Made by a program: the position numbers and the translations under genes
Part shown: one piece after another, positions 31,589-46,427 of the stretch
Position numbering within the stretch: the stretch's first letter is position 1
How the letters are laid out: each line of letters opens with the position of its first letter
Assembly (NCBI GenBank): GCA_014925825.1
Contig: JACGCK010000005.1
Span: forward strand, 124,001-188,000
From: Pholiota molesta
Taxonomy: Eukaryota; Basidiomycota; Agaricomycetes; Agaricales; Strophariaceae
Length of the DNA stretch: 64,000 bases
Direction: 5' to 3'
The notes under the pieces: model-generated
The model's database searches: none
Told to the model about the DNA's origin: nothing
Seen by the model: the letters and a program-made list of their open reading frames with translations, nothing else

Positions 31589-32565
31589 AAGTTTTTTCGC
31601 TTGAAGTGTAAATGTAACTGTTTTCCTATATTTCATGATATCCATTGTTCTCTTTCTAAATATCTGGAACTTATTCACAAACTCAAACTGCTCAAAATAT
31701 TTGAACTTTCCCTTCACTCGTATTTGATTCTAGAAATATTTTGACAGATTTGGTTCTTGTTGTATAATGGTTTTTACTAGGGAGCACAGATAGTAGTTTC
31801 ATGTACTTGGATCCTTGAAGTTGTTTGATATTGACGTCCTTATGTAGATCCGTCTGTGAACATGAAAATCCCGCTATCATTAGGTCAGCGTGGCCAGGTA
31901 GGTCTTGGCGGTTCTCCGTGTCTCCGATGCCACAGTGAGGCCGTGTCTATTTTGAATGCTAAGAGCCATTTCCTCAGTCGTCCATTCAGATTTCGAGATA
32001 ACGATTTGTTGCATATATGATATCGCAAATACCAAGACTGAAATTGCCAACTGAATCGTGGAAAATTTCTGCATGGACTACTTACTTACGCTCAACTTAC
32101 ACCCATCATTATCTATAACGATTAGTATTTGTTTCTGTACAATTCTTGATACTTACTTTCCTTGGCATTCACATGTTGTCAGCTTTAAACGGTTATCACC
32201 AAATCGCTCGGCATCAACCAAATAATGAGCAGTCTTGCTTTCCATTATCCATACATCTCGCATACTTAGCCTCGGGCTTGGCACTTGCTGTGTATCTACT
32301 CCAATACTTCTTATATGCGGATAATTAACGCCTTCCATCGTGTTCCCCGCGCCTTATCATTTCAGTGGGAAGATATGTCAATGAAACTATATGCTTGCGC
32401 TGGGGTTATCAATCGCTTCCTGTCTTGGCTACACAGCTTCAAGTTAGGGAAAGCTTCTTGCTTCTTTCTTGTATAAAGAAGAATGCTTCGCTAAAAACTT
32501 TTTGAGCGCTCACCTCCAACAACCGACTCGTCTGCTTGATCCCTGTTCCCCTCCGAGTCTACATT
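31589..32565. other. Intergenic, no gene seen
   Basis: About 980 AT-rich bases. No frame longer than 65 codons with gene-like features. The right part is the presumed promoter of the permease gene. Confidence 0.45.
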
Positions 32566-34898
32566 ATGGGATTCGACGAAAAGGTTGAGAACAAGGTCAT
32601 TGACAAGGATAAATCATTCAGCTCTGTCGATGAATACTATGACGAGAACCTCAATGAGCCTGTACCGGAGGAGAGTCTACATCGCGGCCTGAAGGCCCGA
32701 CAAATTTCTATGATTGCTGTTAGTACACTCAGTTCCTTGTGGCTCGCTTCTTATTATCATATAGCTGGGTGGGGCGGTGGGTACTGGGCTGATCATCGGT
32801 TCTGGGACAGCATTGGTGCGAGGAGGACCTCTTGGTGAGTAATCTTCGACAAGCTGGGCGTCCAGCAGTGTGCTTACGAATCCCTCATACACTAGGTCTT
32901 TTATTGGGTTATTCTTTTATGGGCTTCATATGTTATCTCGTGATGGTATCTTTGGGGGAAATGGCCGCTTTCTTGCCGCACAAAAAAGGATTTTCTGGAT
33001 ATGCCACCAGGTTCGTGGACCCTGCCCTAGGATTTGCTCTAGGATGGAACTATCTCATGAAATATGTAAGCTCGTATTGAGGATGGCTGGTTGCCCACTC
33101 ATCCATTTCCTTTCCTTACTTGGTAGTTAATTGTTACGCCAAACAACATCAATGCCGCCGGTGTAGTTGTTCAGTATTGGACAACTGCTGTGCCCATTGC
33201 TGTCTGGATGGGTGAGTTTTATTTTCGTCGATCATAGGCTTGCTCTCATCCATTTTGGTAGTCATCTTCATTTTATTCAGTGAGTGATCTATCGTCCATT
33301 ATTTTGCATACATGCTTATGAGATGACACCAAAAGTTTTCGCTATTAACCTCTTGGGCGTCCGCGTCTTCGGAGAATTGGAATTCTGGTTCTCAGGGATA
33401 AAAGGTATTATTTGTGGTCTAAATCTTTAGCAAATTTATTCATCCGATTACAATTATAGTGGTTGCATTGATAGGTCTATTACTCATGGGTATAATTATC
33501 GATCTTGGTTTGTTAATTTTGCGCCCTTCAGAGGCCATTATTCTTATCCAACTTCTCAGGTGGAAATCCTCATCATGATCGCATTGGGTTTCGATACTGG
33601 CGTGCACCAGATGGTCCAATGGGAGTATACCTTCTTGACCAAGTTCATAATTCTAAGGAGGCTATTTTCCTGGGATTTTGGGCGGTTCTCGTAAACGCTC
33701 TCTTTGCATTCATGGGAACAGAGTTGATTGGTGTAGGTTTCTCTATTAATGACCTACTGCTGGGAAAAGGCTCATGCGTTTTCATCTAATAGGTCACAGT
33801 GGGAGAGGCTCAAAATCCTCGCAAGAACATTCCGATTGCTATCCGAAGGACATTTTGGCGAATTGTGATCTTCTACATTGGAGGAGTCTTCGTGATTGGC
33901 CTTGTCGTCCCTCGAACAAATCAGAGTCTTTTCGTTGCCACCAAATCCAAGACAGGAGCGGCGGCGAGTCCCTTTGTCGTCGCTACCACTCTTGTGAGTG
34001 TGTTTATCCTTGGACCTTAACCGACATAAAACCTAAAGCAACTGGCCAGGTTGGTATCAAAGTTCTTAACCATATTATCAATGCTGCTATCCTCATCTTC
34101 GTTATGAGTGCGGCCAATTCTGATTATACATTGGCTCTCGGACTTTATATGGCTTAGCTGTCGAAGGAAAGGCTCCTGCTATTTTCAAGAGAGTCAATCG
34201 GATGGGTGTTCCATATCCCGCATTGATTTTTTGTACAATGTTCTGCGCCCTTGTATTTCTCAATGTCCATTCATCTGGCGCTAAAGGTTTGTCCCATTGA
34301 GATTATGAGGCATATGCTTACACATACTTACACTCTTCTCTAGTTTTCACGTGGTTTGTGAACCTAGTCTCAACTTTTGGTGCGTTAACGTGGATGTGTA
34401 TTTTGTTCTCACATATGTAAGGCAGCAGGCTTCGCTCCCTCTTCTGTTTTGCCATATACTTACCGTGATTTCAATTAGCCGCTTCATGAAGGCGCTCAAG
34501 GCGCATGGAAGGAGCCGTGATGATTTACCTTTCAAAGCACCATTCCAACCTTGGGGTAGTTGGTTTGCGTTGATTTGTACGGGGATTATAACCTTTTTCA
34601 AAGGCTTTGACTCTTTTTTGCCATGGAATACTGCTAACTTTATAACGTGAGCCGAAACTTTATATTACCTACCCGCGAGCTGACCCTTTACGCCCACAGG
34701 AACTATATCGCTCTCCCCACTTTCTTTTGTCTCTGGCTTGGCTATAAGCTGTTCTATAGGACTAAAGTCATCCCTGTCGGGAGCGTTGATTTGGTGACGG
34801 GACTCAGTGTTATTGATGAAGAAGAAAAGAAATTCCTCGCTCAGGACGCAGAGAAAGGGCCTAGGTCCAGACTTGAAAGGTTATGGGACTCTTTATAA
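32566..34898 (+). CDS. Amino-acid permease, YAT/APC family
   Basis: Plasma-membrane proton symporter for amino acids with about 12 membrane helices. An acidic cytosolic N-terminus (MGFDEKVENKVIDKDKSF) precedes GLKARQISMIALGGAVGTGL, the family signature, joined across an intron at 32718-32772. Later blocks are GEMAAFLPHKKGFSGYATRF, LGFALGWNYLMKY, IGVTVGEAQNPRKNIPIAIR, FKAPFQPWGSWFALICTGII and a tail with LVTGLSVIDEEEKKFLAQ. About ten introns. One base is missing at 34124-34125 (TTT read as TT) in the ANSDLYIGSRTLYGLA block. Folding of this class depends on Shr3, which is encoded at 50458. Confidence 0.92.
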
Positions 34899-35680
34899 AA
34901 AATTTATTACCCATGTACACTCACGCAACAGCTATATAATTGATAACATGTGATGTCTACTATGAATTAAACGTGCCTGTATTACGATTTCCGCATTCAC
35001 CTAAAAATTGTCACAATATCTGAACCATCTCAAAACCATCTAGTAAATCGCATTGACCATAAAATAGACACAAAGCTCCGTTACGGGCAGCGTTCAGTCC
35101 CATGTAACTCAAGGAGTACTCAATCTTTACCATCTGCCTCTTCTTTTCCTGATCTCTATATGCTGCTTCCTATTACCTTGTGGTACCTTGTCGAAAGTAG
35201 TTTGCAAGGCTTGTAAGTTGTTGTTCGTTTCATAATCAATTCATAACTCGAGTGTTTCCTTCAGTTTCGCCATTTGATACAGCATCGGGTAGTAGAGCTT
35301 GTAGCCAGATTGAACTCTGCAAATGCCGCCGTTGGCGGCGATTACTCTAATGATACTGACCTCCGACATTTCTGGACGTTTTCAACAATTGAATTACAAT
35401 AGCTTTTGGTCTACATAACATAAGCTCCTATTTCGGTAAACTTTTCCCAAATTAGTCAGATCGAAGCCATTAGTAACGTGCTTTGACACAATATCATCTG
35501 CCTATATAACCCTGCATATTCATCGTTGGATTAGAAGTTGAACTACTCATCTAGTCCATGCCAATTAGCTTGAAAGTGCTCATAGAGTTCGCGATCCTAC
35601 ATCTTCCCTGGATATATTGCACTATCTTAGCTTTCTCGCCACCTGAACCTTCATCTACAATCTCAAATCTTGCGTCCACA
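34899..35680. other. Intergenic, no gene seen
   Basis: About 780 AT-rich bases. An upstream in-frame ATG at 35570s would extend pirin by about 40 residues without any domain; I prefer the downstream start. No repeats or RNA genes noticed. Confidence 0.4.
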
Positions 35681-37197
35681 ATGTCTCTTGCTGCAATCTC
35701 TCGTATCGTTACCAAGAAAGTCTATGCCGTGGAAACACCCGAAGTATGGTTAACATGTCCTTCTTGATTTCAATCTTATAACATTGCAAATAGGGTGCAG
35801 GGGCCCTAGTCAGGCGTAGTATCGGTTCCATGAACTTGCGAAACCTCACGCCCTTCCTCATGCTCGACCATTTCAACGTTAAGGAAGGCGCAGTACGTCT
35901 CATCCTACGGCGTAGAAGTGTTGGGTGTGTTCTGATCACGACTCGTTACGATCTAGGGTTTCCCTGATCATCCTCACCGAGGACAGGCGACCGTGACATA
36001 TATGCTGGAAGGGTATATGAGTCCCAAATATCAGCGGAACACTTTGCTCACCAGGGAATATTTATTATAGGGAATTTCAGCATGAAGATTCAGCTGGGCA
36101 CAGGGGAGCTATCAGTGAATTTATTGGGGTCTTCTTTGGTGAATGCATGTTTCCTGAACTGTATTTTAGAACCAGGTGGTGTCCAGTGGATGTGTGCAGG
36201 GAAAGGCATAATTCATGCCGAAATGCCCGTCCATACCAATGGAAAGCCTAATCCCGTCGGACTTCAACTATGGGTGGATTTGCCCAAGGAAGTACGTTCG
36301 TTTGGTACACTCTGGAATATTGTTCTTAGCGGCTGATCTGGCACATATAGTTTAAGATGGTGGTAAGCTTGCTATCCACAATTTACTCGTTTTTATACAA
36401 TGGTGGATTCAGGAACCAAGCTATCAGGAACTCGATCCAAAAGGGTAAGTTTTACTTTACCTATGATAAATCTACCAGCGTCAACAAGATTTGAAGGGTC
36501 CCTGTTGCATATCCCCAAGGCCGCGACGGACCCGTCGAAGTCAGAGTTATTAGTGGTAAAAGCCACGGGGTTGAATCACCCGTGAGACCGCTAGGAGGTT
36601 GTTGGTATTTCCATGTCATCTTCAAAAAGGATGCGACAATCTTCCAAGATTTGCGTGAGTAACATACTCCCAAATAATGGAAGTCTGCTTACATTTCATT
36701 CAGCGGTTGGTTGGACTTCATTTATATATTGTAGGTTTTGGGGTTGCGAGCGATGGATTTTTTTTACTCATATCTTAAAACCAGCTTGGAAGGGAGAGGT
36801 AAAAATTGGCACGGATACGACTGCTATACCTTCCTTCCACACTTCGGTATTATCGACGGATGCCGAGCAAACAGGAGTTTCTATATCTGGTGCTGAAGGC
36901 ACTGAATTAGTATTGGTGTGCCTTGACCCTTGTGATATCAGATGATTGCTTTGCTGATAGATCCCGCATGACAGATTTCAGGCGAGCCACTGGACCAGAC
37001 AGTATTCCAATATGGTCCATTCGTCATGACTTCAAAAGAGGAAATCCAAAAGACTTTGATTGACTGTGCGTCTTTTCTGTATATCCATGAGGTCCAGAGA
37101 AGCTAACGAGGTTTTTTCAAAACCTTCAGACCAATCTGGAAAGAACGGCTTTGAGCGTGCGCATACGTGGAAGAGTGATATTGCTCACAAGAAGTAA
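35681..37197 (+). CDS. Pirin-family protein
   Basis: Cupin-fold, iron-binding nuclear protein that acts as transcription cofactor or quercetinase in other species. Start MSLAAISRIVTKKVYAVETP, then GALVRRSIGSMNLRNLTPFL and LDHFNVKEG. Metal-binding residues are in FPDHPHRGQATVTYMLEG (HPH) and FQHEDSAGHRG (H-E-D). Next come VQWMCAGKGIIHAEMPVHTN, LQLWVDLP, EPSYQEL and, in the C-terminal cupin, VLVAGEPLDQTVFQYGPFVM and HTWKSDIAHKK. Several introns as short as 31-50 bases; the junction near 36140-36170 is uncertain. The stop lies 41 bases from the convergent WDR74-like gene. Confidence 0.9.
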
Positions 37198-37238
37198 TAG
37201 CCATATCGGAAAATCTGTATCACTATATACTATATATT

Positions 37239-38692
37239 TTAACTAACATTTTCCATGTTGTTCCAGACCTCGTCATCTTCACTCTCTTCTTCGGTCGATG
37301 CTTCATTGGTAGTTGTAGCTGGCGTGCGTTTGTCCCATACAATTGTAGTCGGGACAGAAGTTAAATATGATTTCTCAAGAACCTGTCCCTTTTGTTCCAT
37401 GTTACTTCCAGTCACGGTTGGCGGAGAGACGGTGCTGTGAATTCGGGCATATCTGTCAAACGCCGTAGACGCCATGACTGTGGAGGAAGGAGCAATGGAC
37501 GTAACGGCACCAGATAGCCCTATAAAATAATTATGATCGCGAATTTAAATTTAAGCGCTAGACTTACCCTTATAACCGTATAAGATTGATCCAGAGCGTA
37601 GATCGATTGAATACAAATTAGAACCGCCATCGCCAATAAATAGCTCACTGTTAAAAGGCTATGAATAAGCAGTACAAGGAAATGGTGAAGAGGTACACAC
37701 TGATCTGATATTCCTTTCTGTATCACCTTGATCCCTCCAACTTTGCCGATGCCTGTCCAGTTAGAAAGCGGTCGACGAGCAGCTCGAGTGTCGTAACGCC
37801 GAAGGTCACCAAATTGTGTGCCTGTAATTAGATGGTGACCAGTGGAGGAAGTTGAGAGATAGGACAATGCAGTGATTCGAATTGGTTGGCGAAGACCTAG
37901 ATGATCGTTGGGTATCTAGATTATATGTTAGAGAGGGCAAATATAACAACATAGAAGGCTCATACGTTGCGCGCTCTCCAGATTTCTCCTGGAAGAAGAT
38001 CATCGTTTCTCTTTCTTTTTTTGGAAGAAGTTGTGCTTGGGGTTGGTGCCGGTTGTTCTTGGAATGCGAGTTCAGTGTTCCATAAAGAGATGTCGACTTC
38101 GTCACCGCCATAAGCAAATGTTTGGGCATCTTCAGATAGTCTCCAGTCAAAGAGTCGGCTCGGAAGAATGCCACATTGGGATCTTGAAATTTCGGGCAAG
38201 ATATTGTCCCCATCGACATTGAAATCGGCTTTGCGGAGCATTCCATTTGAAGTACAGCTGAACACGGAACTGTTGAAAATAATTAAGATCCAAAATCAAG
38301 TAAATATAATCGATGACCAACCTTTCAGTCAACGAAAGCCCAACAAATCTGCCATTGACACCACGAGGTTCTTTCCACTCCGAGAGAACTTCAAGGGAGT
38401 CATCCTCATTCACCGCAGACACGAAACAGGATCCGTTTGAAAATGCTGCAGCAAGCTTTGCTTGTGGCAACTGATTGAGAAAATCTCACTTGTCCACTGG
38501 TAAAGTAAATACACACAGTTGTATGGCCGTTGCCCCGCGAAGAACTTGCGAGTTGTTGGACGCTAGTAGCGCCTAAAGAAGCGTCATGCTTGTACACGGT
38601 TTTGGTGCGTATTTTCGATTCTTCGGTCGAATGGGGGAGTAATGAAGAGCTTTGATATTTCCAAGATCGTCTCCTACTAGGAATCGCGACAT
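37239..38692 (-). CDS. NSA1: Ribosome biogenesis protein Nsa1/WDR74, WD40 repeats
   Basis: Nucleolar WD40 factor for 60S assembly. Start MSRFLVGDDLGNIKALHYSP at 38692. Beta-propeller segments are SVQQLASSSRGNGHTTVCIY, LPQAKLAAAFSNGSCFVSAV, LEVLSEWKEPRG, WRLSEDAQTFAYGGDEVDIS and the family hallmark LLPGEIWRARNV with DHLGLRQPIRITAL. Later come HHLITGTQFGDLRRYDTRAA and STAFDRYARIHS. The acidic tail is EEESEDDEVWNNMENVS. One A is missing in the AAAA run at 38600-38603, between TYAPK-type and VYKHDAS sequence. Five or six introns. Confidence 0.9.
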
Positions 38693-38891
38693 CTTTTGAG
38701 GTGTTGAGGAAGGAAGTTAAGTTGTAGTAAATTTGCCGAGCTAGGACTGTCCATTTTTAGATTGAATTAGTCAGCGGACATCCTAAGCACGAGTCATTGG
38801 CGACCCCTTAACCTGTCAGTTACTACTTCGAGCTGCTTTGTCCTGGACGTTTCTCTGCGGGCGAAATACACCCTGCGGGCTGTATTAAACC

Positions 38892-40321
38892 ATGGATCCT
38901 TTACTCAAGGAACTTACGAAGTTGGAAAAGTTAACGGCTGCGACTGCCAAAGGCCCGTCAATCGCACAATCTTTAGACTCCTTGCTCGAGTCCCTCCATC
39001 GGGCGAAAGAGGACTTTCTGAACGGGAATTGCTCTGAAGATTACATCAAACAGCTGGCGCAGACGGTGGAAATGAAAAAGAAAGAAGTGGACGAGCGTCA
39101 AAAAGAAGTATACGCTGTCCTTTCGCGTTTTGGAAAGGCATTGGACAAGGTATGGCATTTAGCTTCAGATAGGTATATTTCATAATAGAGAATCCAATCT
39201 ACAGAAATTTCCTACTCCTTTGCCCACCTATTCAGATCTCTTTTCCTCGCCATCTTCTGTCACAGCTTTGGAACGGACCATTGCTTTACACCTACTAAGG
39301 ACAGGCCAGTTTGAAGTCGCAGAGACGTTTCTAAATGTACGTTGGACATGAATATGGCGATCGACATTTTGCTCATATATTACCATAAAGGAGTCTCAAA
39401 TCAAGATATCTGACGAGCTCCGAAACCAGTTTGTCGACCTACACCAAATTCTCAAGGCATTAAGAAATCAGGATATTACACCCGCCCTTCAGTATGGCAT
39501 AATAATGAGTTCTCATTCTATGTTGCTTATCCATTTCTCTTAGATGGGCAAGAAATAACGAGGCTTTTCTTCAATCTCGAAATTCTCCTCTTGAATTTTA
39601 TCTCCATCGTTCACAGTACATCCGCTTGCTCTTGTCATCTCATCCACCCGACCCATTATCAGCGATATCTTATGCAAACAGAAATCTACGTCCTTTCTAC
39701 AAAGAACATGAAGCTGAATTTCGCAGATTATTGGCATGTGTCGCTTTCCTTCCTCTGTCCCGACTTCAGAATTCAATCTACAAGGACCTTGCATTGCCTA
39801 CACTCCATTTCGACCTGGAGCCATTATTCGCAAAGGAATATTGCGCCAGCCTAGGAATGAGTCGACAGTTCCTCTCCGTGTAGTTGGTGATATAGGTGGC
39901 GGTGGGGCGTTGGCCAGGATTGAGAAGGCAAGAAAGGTGATGGGTGACAGAAAGGGCGAATGGAGTCAAATAGATGAACTTCCAGTGCGTTGGAGACTTG
40001 ACATCACTCGTGTTTCTCCAACTCATAACTCTTCATACAGATTGAAATACCTCTTTCTTCAGACAATAGGTATCATTCAATATTTGCTTGCTTAGTCTCA
40101 AAAGAGCAGTCTACAGAACAAAACCCACCGATGATGATGACATGCGGCCATGTCATCTCGAAGGACAGTTTACAGAAACTCAACAAAGCTGCCGGGTGAG
40201 CTTCTCTCGCTTTCTCTCTTTTCACAAGTTTTATCTAATCTTCCCGTTTTTCAGACGGTCTAAATGTCCATATTGTCCAGTTGAAACTGCCCTCGGATCC
40301 GCTCTTCGGATTTATCTTTAA
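38892..40321 (+). CDS. RMD5: Rmd5/Gid2, RING subunit of the GID/CTLH ubiquitin ligase
   Basis: Catalytic RING-like subunit of the GID/CTLH E3 ligase. Start MDPLLKELTKLEKLT. A coiled helix (EMKKKEVDERQKEVYAVLSR), ALERTIALHLLRTGQFEVAE (LisH-like), QWARNNEAFLQSRNSPLEFY (CTLH) and HIDLEPLF-type CRA segment follow. The C-terminal incomplete RING is MMTCGHVISKDSLQKLNKAA and RSKCPYCPVE. One G is missing at 39868 (CAGGTT read as CAGTT), giving a false stop at 39883. Five introns. Divergent from the WDR74-like gene with 199 bases between starts. Confidence 0.92.
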
Positions 40322-40887
40322 CGGTGCCCATCCGTTCTTTCGCTTCGCTAAACCTAGACCACACTTGCATATACGGAAGCCTGTGTTCTTCAACTAAGTC
40401 TCGAAGAATAACCTCTGGTTCTCTTCGCATAGTCCAATTTGAACGATTGATCTCTTTCAAGATCATCAATTCTTTGGCATTTACCTCATGAAGGCATATA
40501 GTCTTGCAATTGTTATCGTTTTGTACTCACAAGTCGCATATTATTCGCATGTACACATATAACTGATTGTACAATACTGTACAATAGAACTTGCTTACTC
40601 GCCTGGAAGGTCATTTTTACATCTGGATTAAGGCCCGATGATTGCTTTTATCCATGTTCCTGAGTGGGTACGGAATCAAATGATGTTTATGATCACCAAA
40701 TAGCATTATCCCGTGGGCGCATCTTTAGCGGCGGCGACCACTACGAATCACACAGCCGTGGACTACATCATAGTCTCAGCTCTGTAACGCTCATCTGACG
40801 TTTCCCTCTACCCTTGCGCGACCCCCCAACCAATCAATCCATCTCAAATCAGTGTTTTGACCTTACATGCTTGATACCTAATTGAAG
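40322..40887. other. Intergenic, no gene seen
   Basis: About 565 bases between two plus-strand genes. A G-rich patch near 40720-40760 (GGGCGCATCTTTAGCGGCGG) stands out but has no assigned role. Confidence 0.4.
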
Positions 40888-43596
40888 ATGGAGAAGAACC
40901 GTTTAGAGCTACTCCAGTCAGTATCTTTCATCCGCTCTATGTTAAAAGGTGTCATAACGGCTTTATAGGAACTTATATGATCGAATCTTTACCTCTGGCA
41001 ATACTCTATCTAAATGCAAAGACTCTACAATATCCGAACGGCTTTTTCCAGGTCCAACCCACACCATTAGCGTAGCTGGAAGAAGTCTTGCTTGGAAGGT
41101 CTTTCGTGGGTCCTGCCACCAATCAACCTTTGTGTTGGCTAACTTCTCTTGTGATCAAGCTTTTTCTGGCAAAAGAAGAACCACTGCAAGCTTCATTGCC
41201 ACCCCGATCTGCTGCCCTTCTAGAGACGCTACAGAATTCAAGGAATACGTACACGACCTTGTTAGAAGAGAAGTCGCGGGCGCCCGATGGTTCTAAGGAA
41301 GGAAATAGGAGCAGTATGCACAATTCACAATCCAGAGCATCGAACGGTCGTGGAAACCTTGATCTGGTTAATCCGCTTAGTCTTCACAACGAGGTATGTT
41401 CGACTATAAGCTCATTCCAGCACATCGTAAACTGAAGCAGCCGATGTATTCATTAGAATCCTTGGAATGACTGGTTTGCTGGTGTAGAATTGAGAAAGGT
41501 TATCTCACAGGATGTTGAACGCACGTCAGTGAACATATCAATTTATCGGTGCTGACTTACTGACATGCTATAGATTTCCCGAGATATTATTCTTTCGTGA
41601 AAGCGAGGTGCAGGCGGAACTCACGAACATTCTCTTTCTTTATTCGGTGTTACATCCATCGACTGGATACAGGCAAGGTATACCGATAAACTTGTGATTC
41701 AAACGAAGAAATTAGCCTGACCTTAGACCGGCATAGGGATGCATGAATTGTTAGCGCCGCTGTATTTCGCCGTTCATTATGACGCAGTTTCCGACGACGA
41801 AATTCAAGATATCAATTACAAAGATCTGACAGAACTCTGTTCAGCCAAGTTTATTGCGGCAGACGCATGGGGACTCTTCAACTCTGTTATGAATGGCGTT
41901 TCAAAGTGGTATGAATGGCGTGAACCCGACGCACAAAGTTCTGAGAACAAACCATTACCTCCTTTCCCGGGGCATGCTATCATACCCAGCGGCCAAAATA
42001 ACATGCGACCTTACGTTGCACCTATAGTACAGGCCTGCAATCATATCCAGTCTACTCTTCTTCAAGCATGTGATCCAGTCTTATGGCAACATTTGCAGAA
42101 AGCGGGCATCGAGCCACAAATTTATGGAATGTGAGCATTGTTCTTAGTGCAATTATGAACCATCTGAAAATCGATCCTTATTCTCATAGACGGTGGTTGC
42201 GATTGCTTTTCACTCGCGAGTTTAGTATGTCAGATGCTTTGAAACTCTGGGATTGTCTATTCGCTTGTGATGCCAGTCTTGACCTAGCGCAATGGGTCTG
42301 TGTGGCGATGCTTATCAGGATCCGCAATGAACGTACGCGATTTCTTTCTTTCCAAATTACTATAATTCACTCTTGAACTTAGTAATACCTGCCGACTATA
42401 GTGGTCAACTAACGACGCTACTGCGCTATCCTTCACCCCAAAGCTCCAGCAAAATAGAAGGGGCTCCTCACCATGCTGTTCTGCTACTCCGGCAGGCGTT
42501 AGCTCTTCAAATGGCACCAAACCCGACCACAGGTACATCGATTGTAATGGAAAACCGGAACCTTTTGGAGATCCCTATAGATGTGCCGCCCAGTCCATCC
42601 ATTTCACCAGCAAGACGCAGTCGGATTTCTCGACAGCCTCCATCGCCTCAAGGAGAAGGAAGCATTGGTGGTCGAAACCATTCACGGCAGGCATCTGCGC
42701 CTCCTGTTGGCATATCAGAAATGTTTACTCGGGGTTTGGTCGAAAGAGGAGAAAGCCTTGGTATCAATAAAACACTCATGCATGCTGTGACTGAGATACG
42801 GGTACGTTGCTATAAAGAGTATTTATAAACTTGCTTAACAATTCCTTAGCGCAATATTCCGGAATTGGCTGCCTCCCTAGGTGTAAAAAGCCCCAATCAA
42901 CAACTTTCATCATTCCCTTTACTAGATGAACGGCCAATTGAAGAACGACCGCCATGGGAACCAAAAACACGGTTTGAAATGGAGAAAGAAGTCGCCCAGA
43001 TGCGAATTCGGGATAAAAATCTAGCAGAATCTTTGGCCTGGATTGTGGATGCACTTCTTCAGGATGAGAGTGACGTTGAACATGCCGAAAGAATCAAAGT
43101 GAAGAAAAGAGAGGCATTGGAGTCGCTTTCATATGTTCGGGATGTTCTGATGATGAACGAAATGACATTGGACGAGGATAGGCTTATTGGCGGCGAGGAG
43201 AAGACACAACGAAGACTTAAGGCCCAGAAAGAAATCAAGGACTTGCAAGCGGCGGGCGCATCGGCAGTGGTTGCTCCGCTAGCTAGGGTATCTGTTACGG
43301 ATTCACATATGATATATTCGAGTACCCAGCGTGCGGCGAGACCTCGTTCACCTGGTATCACCCCGCCAGCTTCCATGGCCAAGTTGCCTGCAGATACAAT
43401 ATCACAACGAGCGCCCTGGAACTACACGCGCTCGAGCTTTGCTACACCTACATCCGCAATTCCGTCTGCGCTGATGCCGCGTCCTCCTCCACCTACTTCC
43501 ACAAGCCTGCGACGTGAAAACCAGAAGTCCCGCGATCAAACGCCGCCAGGCAAGGAAGATATTACATACCAAGATCCGCTGGGCGCTCTTCGCTAG
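40888..43596 (+). CDS. TBC1D5-like Rab GTPase-activating protein
   Basis: RabGAP of the TBC1D5 group, linked in animals to retromer and Rab7. Start MEKNRLELLQ, intron, then NLYDRIFTSGNTLSKCKDST. The TBC domain has LRKVISQDVERTFPEILFF with the catalytic Arg (R finger) and STGYRQGMHELLAPLYFAV with the catalytic Gln (Q finger). WLRLLFTREFSMSDALKLWD and LFACDASLDLAQWVCVAML follow. The C-terminal half is a disordered Ser/Pro region with coiled segments (RFEMEKEVAQMRIRDKN, EKTQRRLKAQKEIKDL) ending YQDPLGALR. The exon near 41090-41130 appears to lose a base in front of NQPLCWLTSLVIKLFLAK. Confidence 0.88.
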
Positions 43597-43763
43597 ACAG
43601 TAGTAGAGGACATGTATAATTTTGTAAAATATATGAGCAATAGATTGTATCGGAAGCGGGTGGTTTCAGTGCCGAGTGAGGGTAAATCACGAGGGCGTGA
43701 TTGGCCGGAACGCGATCGGAGGTAACGGGACCCGGTCCCAACCAAAGTCTCTCCTCCACCGCC

Positions 43764-46223
<2,460 letters not shown>

Positions 46224-46427
46224 TTACATTGTAATTGCATTCAATGCGTAGCGCCTGTATGGTCAGAAACTTTAATCACAAAATAACTGTTTCTTGCATC
46301 TATTCATCCAGAGTGCAAATACAGATAATAATCCATAGATGTATATTGATAGCTATAAAACAAACCAACTTGCATATGGAGGAATAGCACAGAGAAATAA
46401 GCAAGAAAAGAAAGCAATAAACCAATT